DNA from: Euclidia mi
Lineage: Eukaryota; Arthropoda; Insecta; Lepidoptera; Erebidae
DNA length: 64,000 nucleotides
Assembly: GCA_944739405.2 (NCBI GenBank)
Contig: OX123196.2
Span: 71,447,688-71,511,687 of the forward strand
Direction: 5' to 3'
The notes below the pieces were generated by a model. The model saw nothing but the letters and a program-made list of their open reading frames with translations, had not been told where the DNA came from and did no database searches. The translations under genes and the position numbers were made by a program. Of the stretch, positions 1 to 13,500 are shown in pieces; position 1 is the first letter of the stretch, and each line of letters starts with the position of its first letter.

Positions 1-48
1 ATGATGATTGAATCAACGGAAGTCTGCAGTTCTGACGAAGAACAGTGA
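1..48 (+). CDS. possible last coding exon of an unidentified plus-strand gene
   Basis: The frame starting at base 1 is open to a TGA at 46-48 and encodes a short acidic tail ending SSDEEQ. AT-rich sequence with an AATAAA hexamer near 130 follows, as expected for a 3' UTR. The gene would converge on the beta-subunit gene B. The product cannot be identified from 15 codons, and chance is a real alternative. Confidence 0.25.
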   Translation: MMIESTEVCSSDEEQ

Positions 49-650
49 ATAATTTTGATTTTTTTGTAGCCAATATTTAATTTATTTATTCTGTATTTGA
101 ATTTCGAGTTGTACGTTTTGTTAGAAAAAAATAAATAGCAAAATCATTATTACTGTAAGTGAAAAAAAAATTGTTGATTTCTTTATAAATACTTATATTT
201 ATGTATATGATTGAAAATTAGAGTTATAAATTATAAAATTTAAAAACACTGTTCACATATATTCATACTGATGCGCTGTCATTGCCAGTAAGAGTGAGAA
301 AGTCAATATCGTGTATCTCCATTAGCATGACTGCGAAACTATTATGTAGTCTGCCTGCATTTCAGAACCGACCTATCTGTCTGGTTTTTTAGATATACAT
401 GTATAATAATGATGTAAAAAACATACATAAATTGCGGCTTTGCTGAAACACTAGTTCCCTGCGAAATGAAGAGTGAGAAAATCAAAACCATGCAACTTCA
501 ATAGCACGACTGAGAAAGTATCGTGTGGTCTGCCCGCGTGTCAGAACCGACCTATGTGTCTGCCTTTGTAAATATAAGTTTATAATAATAATATAAATAA
601 CATATATAATTTTTAGCTTTGCTAAAATAACGTAAATTTTATGAAATTTT
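49..650. repeat. AT-rich stretch with two diverged tandem copies of a ~178-bp unit
   Basis: A block starting near 292 (GAGTGAGAAAGTCAA, later TCAGAACCGACCTAT) recurs near 470 with the same order of motifs at roughly 70-75 percent identity. A third, partial echo lies near 680. No coding potential is seen. This may be the 3' flank of the gene ending at 48, or an old local duplication. Confidence 0.5.
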
Positions 651-879
651 GGGAACTTTGATATTATATAAAATATAGTAGGAACCGGAACAAGTGTCTG
701 CCATTAAGTATTTCTATAAAATAAAATATATATTTTAAGATATCAAAACGGCAGACATGCTGCGATCACGTTTTGAAAGTCGATTTTCATGCTTTTCGAC
801 TTCTAGGCACGCCTAAAGGAACCCACTATGGGAATAATGAACCTCCATTTGATCTACGGCAGATGACTGACTATAACTA

Positions 880-997
880 GCATTAATATGGAGTTTGCTA
901 CTATACCGTAAGTCTGCGGAACACTGGCTCTTAGACTATAACCGGCTACGCGAAGTAGTTCCCTCAGGATGCGGGTTAAACCGCGGGATACAGCTAG
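880..997 (+). mobile_element. 3' end of a Helitron-like non-autonomous repeat
   Basis: The segment ends GCGGGTTAAACCGCGGG followed by a few bases and CTAG|T. This is a small GC hairpin just before CTAG, the Helitron-type 3' end. The same ending is found at 28103 and 40470 in this window. The 5' part is degraded. Confidence 0.4.
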
Positions 998-1472
998 TTC
1001 AAAATAAAATAAAATACAAATTACACGATATAAAATCTAACAAGTACGAAACTTTATTTAGTTAAAAAACTGTAAGGTATTTTATATTATTTTAAATTAC
1101 ATAAAAATATAAGTGGGTGTAGAAATACACCTTTGCCTACCTCTTCGGGGTTATAGGCGTGAGACTATGTATGTATGTATAAAAATACAAAACTGAAGAA
1201 CGAAAATGTGATATCACATCTTGCATGACAGGCTTTACACCATTGTAAAAGTTCTTCATCAATCACTGGACCCTGGACGCCAAAGATAACTAGTAAGGAT
1301 TTGAGGAGCCTTGACAACAGCATTTCCATTTCCCTTCGTTACAAAACAGTTTGTATGACTATGTCGGTATGGCATATATCGAGGTATCGCTTTATCAGTC
1401 TGGTCTTCGGGCTGGGGTGAACCTGCTACCCCACGCTCTCGGGGCAGGACTAGTCATCACAGAGTAGTCCTG
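998..1472. other. 3' flank of gene B, including a SINE tail
   Basis: This stretch has no gene. A TTTATT at 1053-1058 reads AATAAA on the minus strand and could be the polyadenylation signal of gene B. Bases about 1105-1175 (TTTGCCTACCTCTTCGGGG) match the 3' part of the SINE at 41047-41310. The remainder is unassigned. Confidence 0.35.
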
Positions 1473-1582
1473 CTACACGTCTACCATCAGATGGAAGACG
1501 GCGGAACCTTTCGTCTCGTCGTTGTCATCCAGCTCGATGTTCTTCGCCCACGCGGTGCACTTGATTGTGAGCAGAACACCCG
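1473..1582 (-). CDS. gene B exon 7 (terminal)
   Basis: The acceptor TTACAG opens into GVLLTIKCTAWAKNIE and the exon ends MVDV-stop (TAG, 1473-1475). It carries the last conserved cysteine. It lines up with gene A's last exon (GIVINIECRAWARNIK), including the split first codon. Confidence 0.82.
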
Positions 1583-4500
1583 CTGTAACAATACATCAGA
1601 AAAGTGCTTCAGTGTGAGAGCTTGAATGCGTGTATCGCGAGTAGGTACAATCAAACAAGTCGGCGCTGGACCAGTTTGAAAAAGAAACCCTTGGCTCGCT
1701 CATAGAGTGGAGGCACATTAGAAACTGGTTTTGTATACGAGTGTCAATGTGCGTGTAAAATAGCACTGGAAGCGACGATGTCTTGCTGAGCGATTCTCGC
1801 CCTTATGGTGGTCTAGCGGGAAGTTGTTCGACTGTACCATTTGCCATTCACTATCCGCTCAGCGTAGCGTAGGTACACGATATGACACTAATGGCACCGG
1901 TTGTGACAACTTGCAACTCAGTAGCTCGATAACTATACAGAATAATCTAGTGGCGTCCGCAGACAGACCACTACTGGCGGAAACCTGCCATTGACTAGGC
2001 CAATGCGCCTAACAGCCACCCTTTGATTATAAACTTGTAGTTTCATGTCACTTTGATTATATACAAGTTAATAATCAAAGCAGCCAACATGGCTGTAGTC
2101 GGTAGCCTGTTTGTGCAGAGCAAAATAGAAATTTAGCTAGACTAGGGCTGCCATCCGTCCGGATTTCCCCGGATTTGTCCTAGTTTGATGGCGTCCGGGG
2201 TCCGTCCGGCTGGGGTTTTTGAAAGTAAACCGGACACAATTGTTGTCAGGAGAAATCCAATATTTTTAAAGGTAAACTATAAATAGTACTTTTTCAGAGG
2301 TGTCCGGGGAAAAATCATATTTCGCCCAAACATCCGTGATTTTTGCCGTGTTTATCCGGCATCGGCATTTAAGGTGATGGCGGCCCTAGCCTAGACCAAA
2401 GTGTTTACACAGATAGGGTCAAGTTTAAATTTAGCATAAAGTACTAATCTGCTTTTGTACCAACTTTAAGAGGCTTCGCCTGTAACGAAAACGGTGAATT
2501 TTTGATGCGCACTATTCTGGACCTCTACTCGAGAATAATGTGCATTAAAATAATGTGTTGTGGAATCTATCTACTCGTAAATAGACTCATAACCTAACGA
2601 AGCGCCACGCTAGATACATACATACATAGACTCACGTCTGTTTCCCGGAGGGGTAGGCAGACACTACGGAACGCCATTTGCAACGATCCTGACATACCTC
2701 TCTTGCTTCATTCACTCCCATCAAGTTTCTCATGCATGCTCTTCTGTTAAGTGTACTTCTGACCTGTCCTTTTTTCAGGATGTCTCCAATCTGGTCAAAG
2801 AACATCCGCCTAGGTCAGGGCCGGATTTAAGAGGGGCAGGCGGGGCAATGGCCCCGGGGCCTCCACAAGAGAGGGGCCCCCACACAAGAGATAAAAATAT
2901 GTCCCAACTCCACCAAAATTTTTTTTCAAACATAATTTACACATATTTATTAAAACTACTTACACGTGAGAATATTGTTCTTGAATAATAAAATTACGTA
3001 CCGCAAATATGCAAAATTGTGATAAATCTCACTTTAGAATTCAGTCTTGCAATGTCATTTGCGAGATTATACAAATTTAGTTCGGTAATGGTTAAAGAAT
3101 ATGTTTATATGTCGTGTCAGATTAAGAGACTATCAATCGATTCTGGCCTTGTTTTTCTCCAACTATGGGTTCACGCATACATTAATGTCCATTCAAATAA
3201 GAAGCTCAGTAGAGAAGGCTTCAATTTCTAGAAGCATGCTACAGAGCGCCTATGCCGAGCATGAGATAACGAAGACTCATTTAGACTCAGTGATGGTTTG
3301 GAGACTGAGTGCAATAGGGAGAAGTAACGGGTCAGATCGATCAAGTGCTGCCGACACAGGAAGCACAACAAATAGTGGCAAAAATATCATAAAATTGTCG
3401 TCAGTACAATACAATTCATTGCTGAACGCAGATAATCTTTCTGAGGAGACGAGGCAATCATTAGATCATCGTGAAACGGCAATTTTTTTAGGTATATTTG
3501 AAACTAGGTGACTACGGTGCAATCTTGGCAACTTATTTAAACCGGCCTGCAAACTAAAGATGCCTTTACGTTGATTTCTCTTCCTCCATACTTTGCGAAG
3601 AACAGGTACGTTCCATGGGTGACCAAGAGATCACGCATGAATCGCTCAATGAAATCGTAGCAAAGTTGCGATCATACTGGGGGAGCCACAGTAAAATCAT
3701 TATTACAATTTAAAAATTATAATCAAGGATGGCTACCTAAAGGTAACCATCCTTGATTGTCGCGGTCAATCGGACGATAATGCCGCAAATACGAATGGAT
3801 ATACAAAGGGATGCAAAATGTTGGGGTTACGTGAGTAAAGTAAAGTTGAGTGATCAACTTGAAAATCTGCTAATCCTTGTGTGTCTGCAGCACAATTTTT
3901 TCTTTGAATCGGAATTGATATTAATTTTTACAGAAATACACAGTGATACAGAATCCTGTCTGAAATATTATTGAAGAAAAAGTGGACTATCATGCTTATG
4001 AGTAGCGATACTTGCTGGTTGTAGCTGCAGCCACTATGATCATTGTCGTTTAAGTCGAACGACGTGTCGTTTAAGTTGTCTTTCCAGCATTTCTACTCGT
4101 AAGAAGCAAAGGATATCTTGAGAAATAACACATATTTTATGAGTGGTCTCGCAACGCATTTTTCCATCTTTTGGAACGACATCTTAGAGGACATTAGCCA
4201 ACAAACATGTATTCGCAGGACCCAAAAATGCTGCTTGAACCTGCTGTACGTGCATTGGAGTCATTAAAATAATTAGTCCAATCGAAAAGGATGCTTTACT
4301 TACATACATTTGAATGCTAAACAAATACCCAACACTGACGAACAAATTCAATGACGCACCAGATTAAGAAGTGTTAAGTTAAATACCCTCTATGACACGA
4401 AAGCTCAAGACATGAAGCTGTCACCAAGTGAGAAATTTAAAGTGTCCGATTTTCCCCCAAATATCGATCAACTTCGCGTTTCTCTTACTGAAAGATTGCA

Positions 4501-7500
4501 AGCTTAAAAAGCAGTTCGGTTTGTATCCCTGAGAGAATTGTACGAAAAGGCCATGAAAAGACCAATCCGAGAACACGCCGTTGCATCTTTCGACAGCGTA
4601 CCACGAACTGAATATCTGGTGAGCTTTAATGTCCAAAGGTGTACCGGAAGCGTATATTAACCTCATACGAGACATGTTATCAAATGCCGATTCCGTAGTT
4701 CGGACCGCTATTAACGCAAAAAAAAGCCTTTCCTTGTCATCGTTGGGATCCACTAGCGGTCCGTCCTCGGTCCGTATTTGTTCAGCGGGTTCGCAAGTTT
4801 TCGTCAAAAAAAATTCGTTGTTCCGGTCATTACCGCCGTAATTTAGTTTTTAATAATACGTATTATAAGTTAAAGACATAAAAAATAAAATCAATTGAAA
4901 TAAATTTCACGAAATTAAAAGTAAATTTTTTAAATAGTTCTCAGAGAAATCATCATCATCATCATCAGCCTTTAACAGTCCACTGCTGGACTAGACCTCT
5001 CCTTTGAAAGAAGGAATTGGCCTACTATACCACGCTGGCCAAACGGGTTGGTATAGGGTTTGTATCAAGTTTTCCTTCTCTTACAGTGCTGTTCTCTGCA
5101 TAATATGCTCCCTCTGTCGGCTCTTACGACACCCATGGGATGATATGGGGTGATGACATTCCGTATTCTTAATCAGTCACCACACGGAAATAGTTCCTAT
5201 TATTAAGAAAATAATTTGGGGCCTCCACACCTTCATTGCCCCGGGGCCTACAGGCCCCTAAATCCGGCCCTGGCCTAGGTCTTCCTCTTCGTCCTGTCCC
5301 TTCCACACTTGCCTTATACATCTGCTTGGTCAGTCTTTCGTCGCTAGATGTGCTCAAAATATCGCATAATTCACATGTACTCACAGCTGGGCCTCTGAAA
5401 TAACAAGGCGACGAGCGGGCTGAGGTACCCCTCCTGCGCGGAGTAGGGGAAGTAGTAGGCGGGCAGTCCTCTGCGCGGCAAGTACTGCACGGGGCCCATG
5501 AGCTCCACGTCGGCCGGCGTCGCGCCCGCACACGACACCCACACCGTGTTCGCTTCAGGCTTGCCCGACTACAGGGGAACAGGTAGGTACACTACAGTAG
5601 GTAGTATTATCATCATATCAAGTACTGCACGGGGCCCATGAGCTCCACGTCGGCCGGCGTCGCGCCCGCACACGACACCCACACCGTGTTCGCTTCAGGC
5701 TTGCCCGACTACAGGGGAACAGGTAGGTACACTACAGTAGGTAGTATTATCATCATATCAAGTACTGCACGGGGCCCATGAGCTCCACGTCGGCCGGCGT
5801 CGCGCCCGCACACGACACCCACACCGTGTTCGCTTCAGGCTTGCCCGACTACAGGGGAACAGGTAGGTACACTACAGTAGGTAGTATTATCATCATATCA
5901 AGTACTGCACGGGGCCCATGAGCTCCACGTCGGCCGGCGTCGCGCCCGCACACGACACCCACACCGTGTTCGCTTCAGGCTTGCCCGACTACAGGGGAAC
6001 AGGTAGGTACACTACAGTAGGTAGTATTATCATCATATCAAGTACTGCACGGGGCCCATGAGCTCCACGTCGGCCGGCGTCGCGCCCGCACACGACACCC
6101 ACACCGTGTTCGCTTCAGGCTTGCCCGACTACAGGGGAACAGGTAGGTACACTACAGTAGGTAGTATTATCATCATATCAAGTACTGCACGGGGCCCATG
6201 AGCTCCACGTCGGCCGGCGTCGCGCCCGCACACGACACCCACACCGTGTTCGCTTCAGGCTTGCCCGACTACAGGGGAACAGGTAGGTACACTACAGTAG
6301 GTAGTATTATCATCATATCAAGTACTGCACGGGGCCCATGAGCTCCACGTCGGCCGGCGTCGCGCCCGCACACGACACCCACACCGTGTTCGCTTCAGGC
6401 TTGCCCGACTACAGGGGAACAGGTAGGTACACTACAGTAGGTAGTATTATCATCATATCAAGTACTGCACGGGGCCCATGAGCTCCACGTCGGCCGGCGT
6501 CGCGCCCGCACACGACACCCACACCGTGTTCGCTTCAGGCTTGCCCGACTACAGGGGAACAGGTAGGTACACTACAGTAGGTAGTATTATCATCATATCA
6601 AGTACTGCACGGGGCCCATGAGCTCCACGTCGGCCGGCGTCGCGCCCGCACACGACACCCACACCGTGTTCGCTTCAGGCTTGCCCGACTACAGGGGAAC
6701 AGGTAGGTACACTACAGTAGGTAGTATTATCATCATATCAAGTACTGCACGGGGCCCATGAGCTCCACGTCGGCCGGCGTCGCGCCCGCACACGACACCC
6801 ACACCGTGTTCGCTTCAGGCTTGCCCGACTACAGGGGAACAGGTAGGTACACTACAGTAGGTAGTATTATCATCATATCAAGTACTGCACGGGGCCCATG
6901 AGCTCCACGTCGGCCGGCGTCGCGCCCGCACACGACACCCACACCGTGTTCGCTTCAGGCTTGCCCGACTACAGGGGAACAGGTAGGTACACTACAGTAG
7001 GTAGTATTATCATCATATCAAGTACTGCACGGGGCCCATGAGCTCCACGTCGGCCGGCGTCGCGCCCGCACACGACACCCACACCGTGTTCGCTTCAGGC
7101 TTGCCCGACTACAGGGGAACAGGTAGGTACACTACAGTAGGTAGTATTATCATCATATCAAGTACTGCACGGGGCCCATGAGCTCCACGTCGGCCGGCGT
7201 CGCGCCCGCACACGACACCCACACCGTGTTCGCTTCAGGCTTGCCCCACTACAGGGGAACAGGTAGGTACACTACAGTAGGTAGTATTATCATCATATCA
7301 AGTACTGCACGGGGCCCATGAGCTCCACGTCGGCCGGCGTCGCGCCCGCACACGACACCCACACCGTGTTCGCTTCAGGCTTGTCCGACTATACGTACAA
7401 TAGGTAGTATTATTATAAAGTCAGAAATATTGTGATTTTAGAATATTAATGTCCGTTTCGGTCCAGTGTCCTTTTACCGCTGTCTCACAAGTACCTACCT

Positions 7501-10500
7501 GTTAAATCAAATTGGTGATAACTCATATGTTCCAATTTTGACTTCATCTGTAAGATCTACTTAAGAATATACTTACGGAACCGACTGGAGTACCTATCGA
7601 ATGCGCCTTATAGGTTATAGGTAACCTTGCTTATGATTAGGAGGGGTTTACAGAAAACCTCGTTTGACAAAGGGCAATCAATACATCGCATCCCTTCATC
7701 ACCCCGGCTGATACCTACCAGTTCATTGTTAAACCTTTACGTTGGTACGTGATCATTTTGAAATGTTCGTTGGAGGCGCTACTTACAGGTGGAAATGATT
7801 CTACAGCCTTCTTATGTAGGAAACGATGCCTTACTTCTTACGTCCGGGTAAAGGTACGTAGGTACAATGGTGTCCTATCATTTGACAAAAAACAAATTTT
7901 CATTTGACAAAAACATTTGACAAAATTATACTTCATAAATTTATCATTTTATAAATTATTGTTTAATAAACGACTCATTAGACAATATACTTACTAAAAA
8001 AAATATTATGCTAAAACATTCATTTACGAATTGATTATTTTTTTAAACATGTTAGTTGGCAAAACAGCATAACTAACATTTGACACAATGCATTGCTTGG
8101 TAAATATTTTACTAACCAAAATCAACGTTAATACAACAATCTTTGTCAACTGAAAGAATGGCTGGTTAGGTTAGGTTAGAACTGTGACCACAACGCACGA
8201 GCCGAGCGAGCGTAGCGAGCGTGCCGGCGAGTGCCAGAACCGAATTCTACTTATTTCGCTTAATTCAGGCAGTGTGTATTTTTTTTAAAAGAGTTAAGTT
8301 TCTATGGAATTAGTATTAATACAAAATTATTACTTGCCTATAAATAATCTGTCCGAGATGAAAATTGCAACCATGCAATTTAATATTTTCAAAATATCGC
8401 GTAAGTATTGGTTCGGAAATTAGTTATTTTTAAAAACTAATAATTTTTGTTCTAACTTTTTGTACAATCACCAATTTGGCAAACGAATTATTGAGTCATG
8501 TGATTATTTTTAAAATAATATTTTAGCAGTTTAATTATTTTCTAAGTAAAACATTGGCGAAACCTGTATGTCAAATGATTATTTTTATAGTAATATGTTT
8601 GCGAAATGAAAGTTTGTCAAATGATTAGTTTTTCAAACGTTGTTTGTAAAATGATCTTTTGTCATACATTTTTTGTCAAACAATAGTAAACCACGTACAA
8701 TACTCGTGATGTATTGTTTCAGATCCTCCGGCATGTTGGCCGGCAAATCATCCGTCTGGTTGTACGGCTCTGGCTTCCAGTTGAGCATCTGGAATATGAG
8801 AATACAGACAGTTACAAGTATAACTCTGAGTTAATAATCAGATTTTGTTTTGTGATGAGACAATGACGAAAGGCTGGTCAGATTCATAATTAAAATTCAA
8901 CATAGGTTAAAGGTACCTACCCCGGTGCGTGTTATTGGACGATTGCACGAAATGTGCGAATCGACATTCGGTAGACACCCTTTTGTGTATTTGCAATTTC
9001 ATAAGGCACTATAGTTTGGCAGTTTACGATGAGGTAAATATTTTTTAGGTCGGACGCATCTCGACTAAAAAATAATTCGATTGATACTTATTGCACTTTC
9101 ATAAGGTAGGCACTAGCTAAGCAGTTTCAGATGAGGTAGACCTTCTACCTCTGCAGCTTTTCTGTAAATAAATGCAGACAATTACCTTGTTCAGTCTCAG
9201 GAACACGCAGGGAGCAGCGCGTCTATAGTTGTACTGGTTGTCGGGACTGCAGGGGCCGAACGCTCTCATATCCACGTCACATACAAGCTTGCCGGATGGG
9301 CCTCTGTCATAGGAGCATATCATTAGGTTCTCAGCACCAGGCTGGCTGCCTTTCTTGTGGTATGCTGTGAGAGAGAGAAAATATTTAACAATTACAATAC
9401 ACCTAAGTACAACACGTAGATATAGGGGCGGATCGGAAAAGTATCCTTTTTAGGGTTCCGTACCTAAAAGGTAAAAACGGGACCCTATTACTAAGCCTCC
9501 GCTGTCTGTCTGTCCGTCTGTCTGTCGGTCTGTCTGTCACCAGGCTGAATATCATAAACCGTGATAGCTAGAAAGCTGAAATTTTCACAAATTATGTATT
9601 TCAGTTGCCGCTATTACAACAAATACTAAAAATAAAAAAATTAAAATATTAAGTGGGGTCCCATACAAAAAACGTGTTTTTTTCGTATTTTTTGGTCAAA
9701 ACTACTAACTGTAACAGGCAGACGCTTTAAATTTTCACAGAATATGTAGTTGTACCTATATTACAGTAAAAGTAAGTAAAAATAAATAATCGTTTCTATA
9801 ATAAAATCCAAACTAAAAAACATTGGGCAAGTGCGAGTCGGACTCGCGCACGAAGGGTTCCGTACCATCATATATAAAAGAAAATCACGTTTGTTGTATG
9901 TAAGTATATGTATACTTAAATATTTTTTAAGTTTCTACCTGTTTATTAAGATCGAGTAACAAATTGGTTAAAAATTACGATTGTTGTATGGGAGCCCCCC
10001 TTTATTATTTACTTTTTTTAATTATGTTTTATTTTGAAAGGTAATATTCAACTACAAAAAACACGTTTATTTTATGGGACCTCCCCTAAATATTTACCTT
10101 CTTTTTATTTTAGTACCTATTTGTTGTTATAGCGGCAACCGAAATACATAATTTGTGAAAATTTCAGCTTTCGACAGACAGACAGACAGCGGAGGGTTAG
10201 TAATAGGGTCCCGTTTTTTACCTATTAGGTACGGAACCCTAAAAAACAAACTATGTCCCTCTTCCCCCCGGACCGCCGTAAGGTGCTAACGTGTATCCAG
10301 AGTGTTACATTTTATAAATAAAACAATATTAAATCAATTTAACGCATAAAATCGTGACAAATAATAGGAGTGCATAAACATTTAGAAGATAGTGAAGCAA
10401 AAGCTGCGGAATCTGCGCGCCTGGTACCTGAGCATCCACTGCGAACTACCTACGCCTGCTACGATTGACACACACCACATTGAGGTGAGGTCATTAGCCA

Positions 10501-13500
10501 CGCCCTTCACTAACGCTACTGGTAGTTGCGACCCCGCCCAAGGTCACACCCCGTCGCCGGCGCATCTATTGCCCCCGCCCACGCACTACACGTATCATAC
10601 TCTGCTTTTGCTACCTGTTTTACGCTTCTGCGAGCCTAGTACACTATGGAAAATAAACTAAATGCGAATGTAACTGACCCCGAAATGTCAATTAGTTTCT
10701 CGGAGGAAGATAAATTAAATAACCAGTCAACACCCCCGAATTACATTACTCAACGCTCTTATAGACCGGAACATGTAACGAAAGATAGCTTTCATGAATT
10801 TAAGGAGGAGATCAGAAAACTACTTACATACTACAACTCATCTTGTAAAGAAGAACTATCCGACCTTAAGTCAACCCTTAAAGATATACAGCAGTCGAAT
10901 CACAACATCGAAAGTGCTATAAACTTTTTAACATCTCAAAACGAGGAGCTTAAAAAACAAATTACTGTTTTACAAAATAATGAAAAGGAAAATAGAGAAT
11001 ATATATTGTTTTTAGAGAATAAAATAGAGGATTTGCAAATAGGAAATCGGAAAACGAATTTTGAGATCAAAAATGTCCCTAAAAAGATAAATGAAAATAA
11101 ACAGGACCTAATCGATATGATCACATGCCTCTCGGATACAATCGACTGTAAAATATCAAAAAATGATATCAAGGATATATATAGAGTCCGAAGCAAAAAA
11201 CTCGATCAAACGAATACACCTATTGTTATTGAAACATGTTCGGCACTAATTAAGAATGATTTTCTCAAGATGGCTAAATCTTTCAACGTGAAAAATAAAT
11301 CGAAATTATGTGCAAAACACCTAGGATTTAAAACCCACGAAGACTGTCCTGTATTCCTCTCGGAACATCTCACGTCTAAGGCTGCTCGTCTATTTTACCT
11401 GGCTCGAGACTTATCGAAATCCAAGAATTATAAGTTTTGCTGGACAAATTATGGAAAAGTATATGTACGTAGAAATGAGCAATCACCTATTATACATATT
11501 ATAAGTGAGGAACAGGTACATCACCTATCATTAGGAGACTGACTAGATTTTGATAAAAGCGTCTTGTTTTGCTTAACGATTTTCGTGTATGGATTAACTG
11601 TATATTACTTATTGCTTACTTTTTGTTATATGCTCTTTGTTTTGTTTACATATAATTATGAATTGTGTTCTGATAGCATCTCACTAACAAAATATTGTAT
11701 TACGATGCACCTATTTCTATTAGAAAAAACCAAAAATGTCTATGTAAACTGGCTATGCACTTCACTGTTATTAGATGATATACGTTGCATACTTTATTTA
11801 ATTATGTATCTACACTCACACACATCACTCACACATATACACTACAGTTCACTTAAACACGGCTCGCCCACTATTTTTATGTTTTCTATATATAATTTAC
11901 AAAAGACTTACACAAACACACATACATACCAACACCCGAATTCTATAATGTTTACATTAAAACATGTACAGTCTATGCAATTAAATAAAAATAATCCTTT
12001 AGAACACACTTTTATACCTAAATATATTCTACTTAATATCATGTTTATATATCCTCACACAATGTTAATTAAATGTACGTGTTTTGTATATAATCTACAA
12101 ACAACATACACAAACAGTACCAACACATATATGCACCTGGACGCTATGACATATATACCCACATTTAATATTCGCTCTACTCAACTCAATAAACTAAAAC
12201 ATAATAATAAAGAACATATATGTATGTTAATGTATATTCTAGCATATCTTATATTTACTTATCCTCAACTTATATTTACTAAAATAATGTATTATACTTT
12301 TATTTATAATTTCAATGAGTGATACAATTAAAAAACTGAACGAAATAGATAACCTAGAAATTGCGCGTTCGTTTGAATGTGATTTAACGGATCTAAATAA
12401 GCATTTACACGTAAAAAGCCACGACTTCACCGTAGTGTCACAAAATATACGAAGCATATACTGCAATTTTGATGACTTTCTTCTAACGTTATCTAGTATC
12501 ACATTCCAGACCGATATCATAATTCTCACAGAATGTAGAATCAATGAGAACAAAAACATTCCTCAATTGCAAAATTATCAATCGTATTTTACTCGGCGTC
12601 AATTAAATCAAAACGACGGTGTAGTTGTATATATTAAAAATACATTAAAACATAAAATAACGGAAATTAATCTCTGCCAAGCGTCCTGTCTGCAACTTGA
12701 TGTACTAAATAACATAATCCTCTGTATATATAGATCACCGTCAAACACAAATGCGGAAAGCTTTATAAGCTCTCTAAGCACTCACCTAGATGCACTTAGT
12801 TCCACGAATAAAAATATAATCGTTGCGGGAGATATAAATATTAACATCGCACTTAAGTCAAACGAAACCTACTATGAACATAAGAATAGATCACATTACT
12901 TAAATATATTGTCCGCACATGGTATACTGTCGGGGCACACTTTACCAACGAGAGATAAAAATTGTTTGGACCATTTCATGTTAAAAATAAATAAAACAAA
13001 AGTAATTGCTTCCATTGCCATATTACGTACCAGTACGACTGATCATTATACTACGCTTTTATCTCTATCTAAATATAATTATAAACAAATTGCAACCAAA
13101 ACTAAGAAAACTATAAATTATAATGAAGCTCTTGAACAACTAAAGACCAAAAATCTTGCTGAACTTTTGTATAGTGATGATCCAACAAAGTTAATAGAAC
13201 TACTCATATTTAAAATATCTGAATCGTTAAAAGAATGTACAGTTACTACTAACATACCCAAAAGCTGTCGTATGATAAAGCCTTGGATGACACCAGGCTT
13301 ACTGCGGTGTATAAGGAATAGAAACAAATTACAAAAAAAATTACAAGCTAATCCATACCATGAAACTAATAAAATTATTTATGTCAGGTATAGGAATTAC
13401 TGCAACAATCTTATAAAAAAAGTTAAAATAAAATATGAACGAGATTTAATAACTAAAACTGCCAATAACAATAAATTACTCTGGAAAACTATTAAAAATA

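Larger units (their letters stand above)
2816..5272. mobile_element. 2.46-kb hAT-type DNA transposon, decayed, with exact 8-bp TSD
   Basis: The left end CAGGGCCGGATTTAAG and the right end CTAAATCCGGCCCTG form terminal inverted repeats, and GGCCCCGGGGCC palindromes follow inside both ends. The flanks 2808-2815 and 5273-5280 are both GCCTAGGT, an exact 8-bp target duplication. Together these identify the hAT superfamily. No intact transposase is present, and the internal frames (for example 3101-3511) are short and unrecognised. The element was later hit by an RTE-type LINE fragment (about 4585-4800) and a CAT-tailed retroposon (4941-5184). It sits in intron 6 of gene B. Confidence 0.8.

Noticed and set aside
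3101..3511. 136-codon frame as a hAT transposase
   Set aside because: It lies inside the hAT borders but shows no catalytic or zinc-finger motif, so it is not called as a gene.
5169..5531. A 120-codon minus-strand frame across gene B exon 6
   Set aside because: It is read in the wrong frame. The correct frame, supported by splice sites and similarity to gene A, is 5568-5385.
5481..7415. CRISPR-like array
   Set aside because: The 140-bp units are contiguous with no unique spacers, and the genome is eukaryotic. It is a minisatellite.
10392..10661. 89-codon frame upstream of LINE ORF1
   Set aside because: It lies in the LINE leader, overlaps ORF1 out of frame and is compositionally odd (Pro/His/Thr-rich). 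It is probably not a protein.
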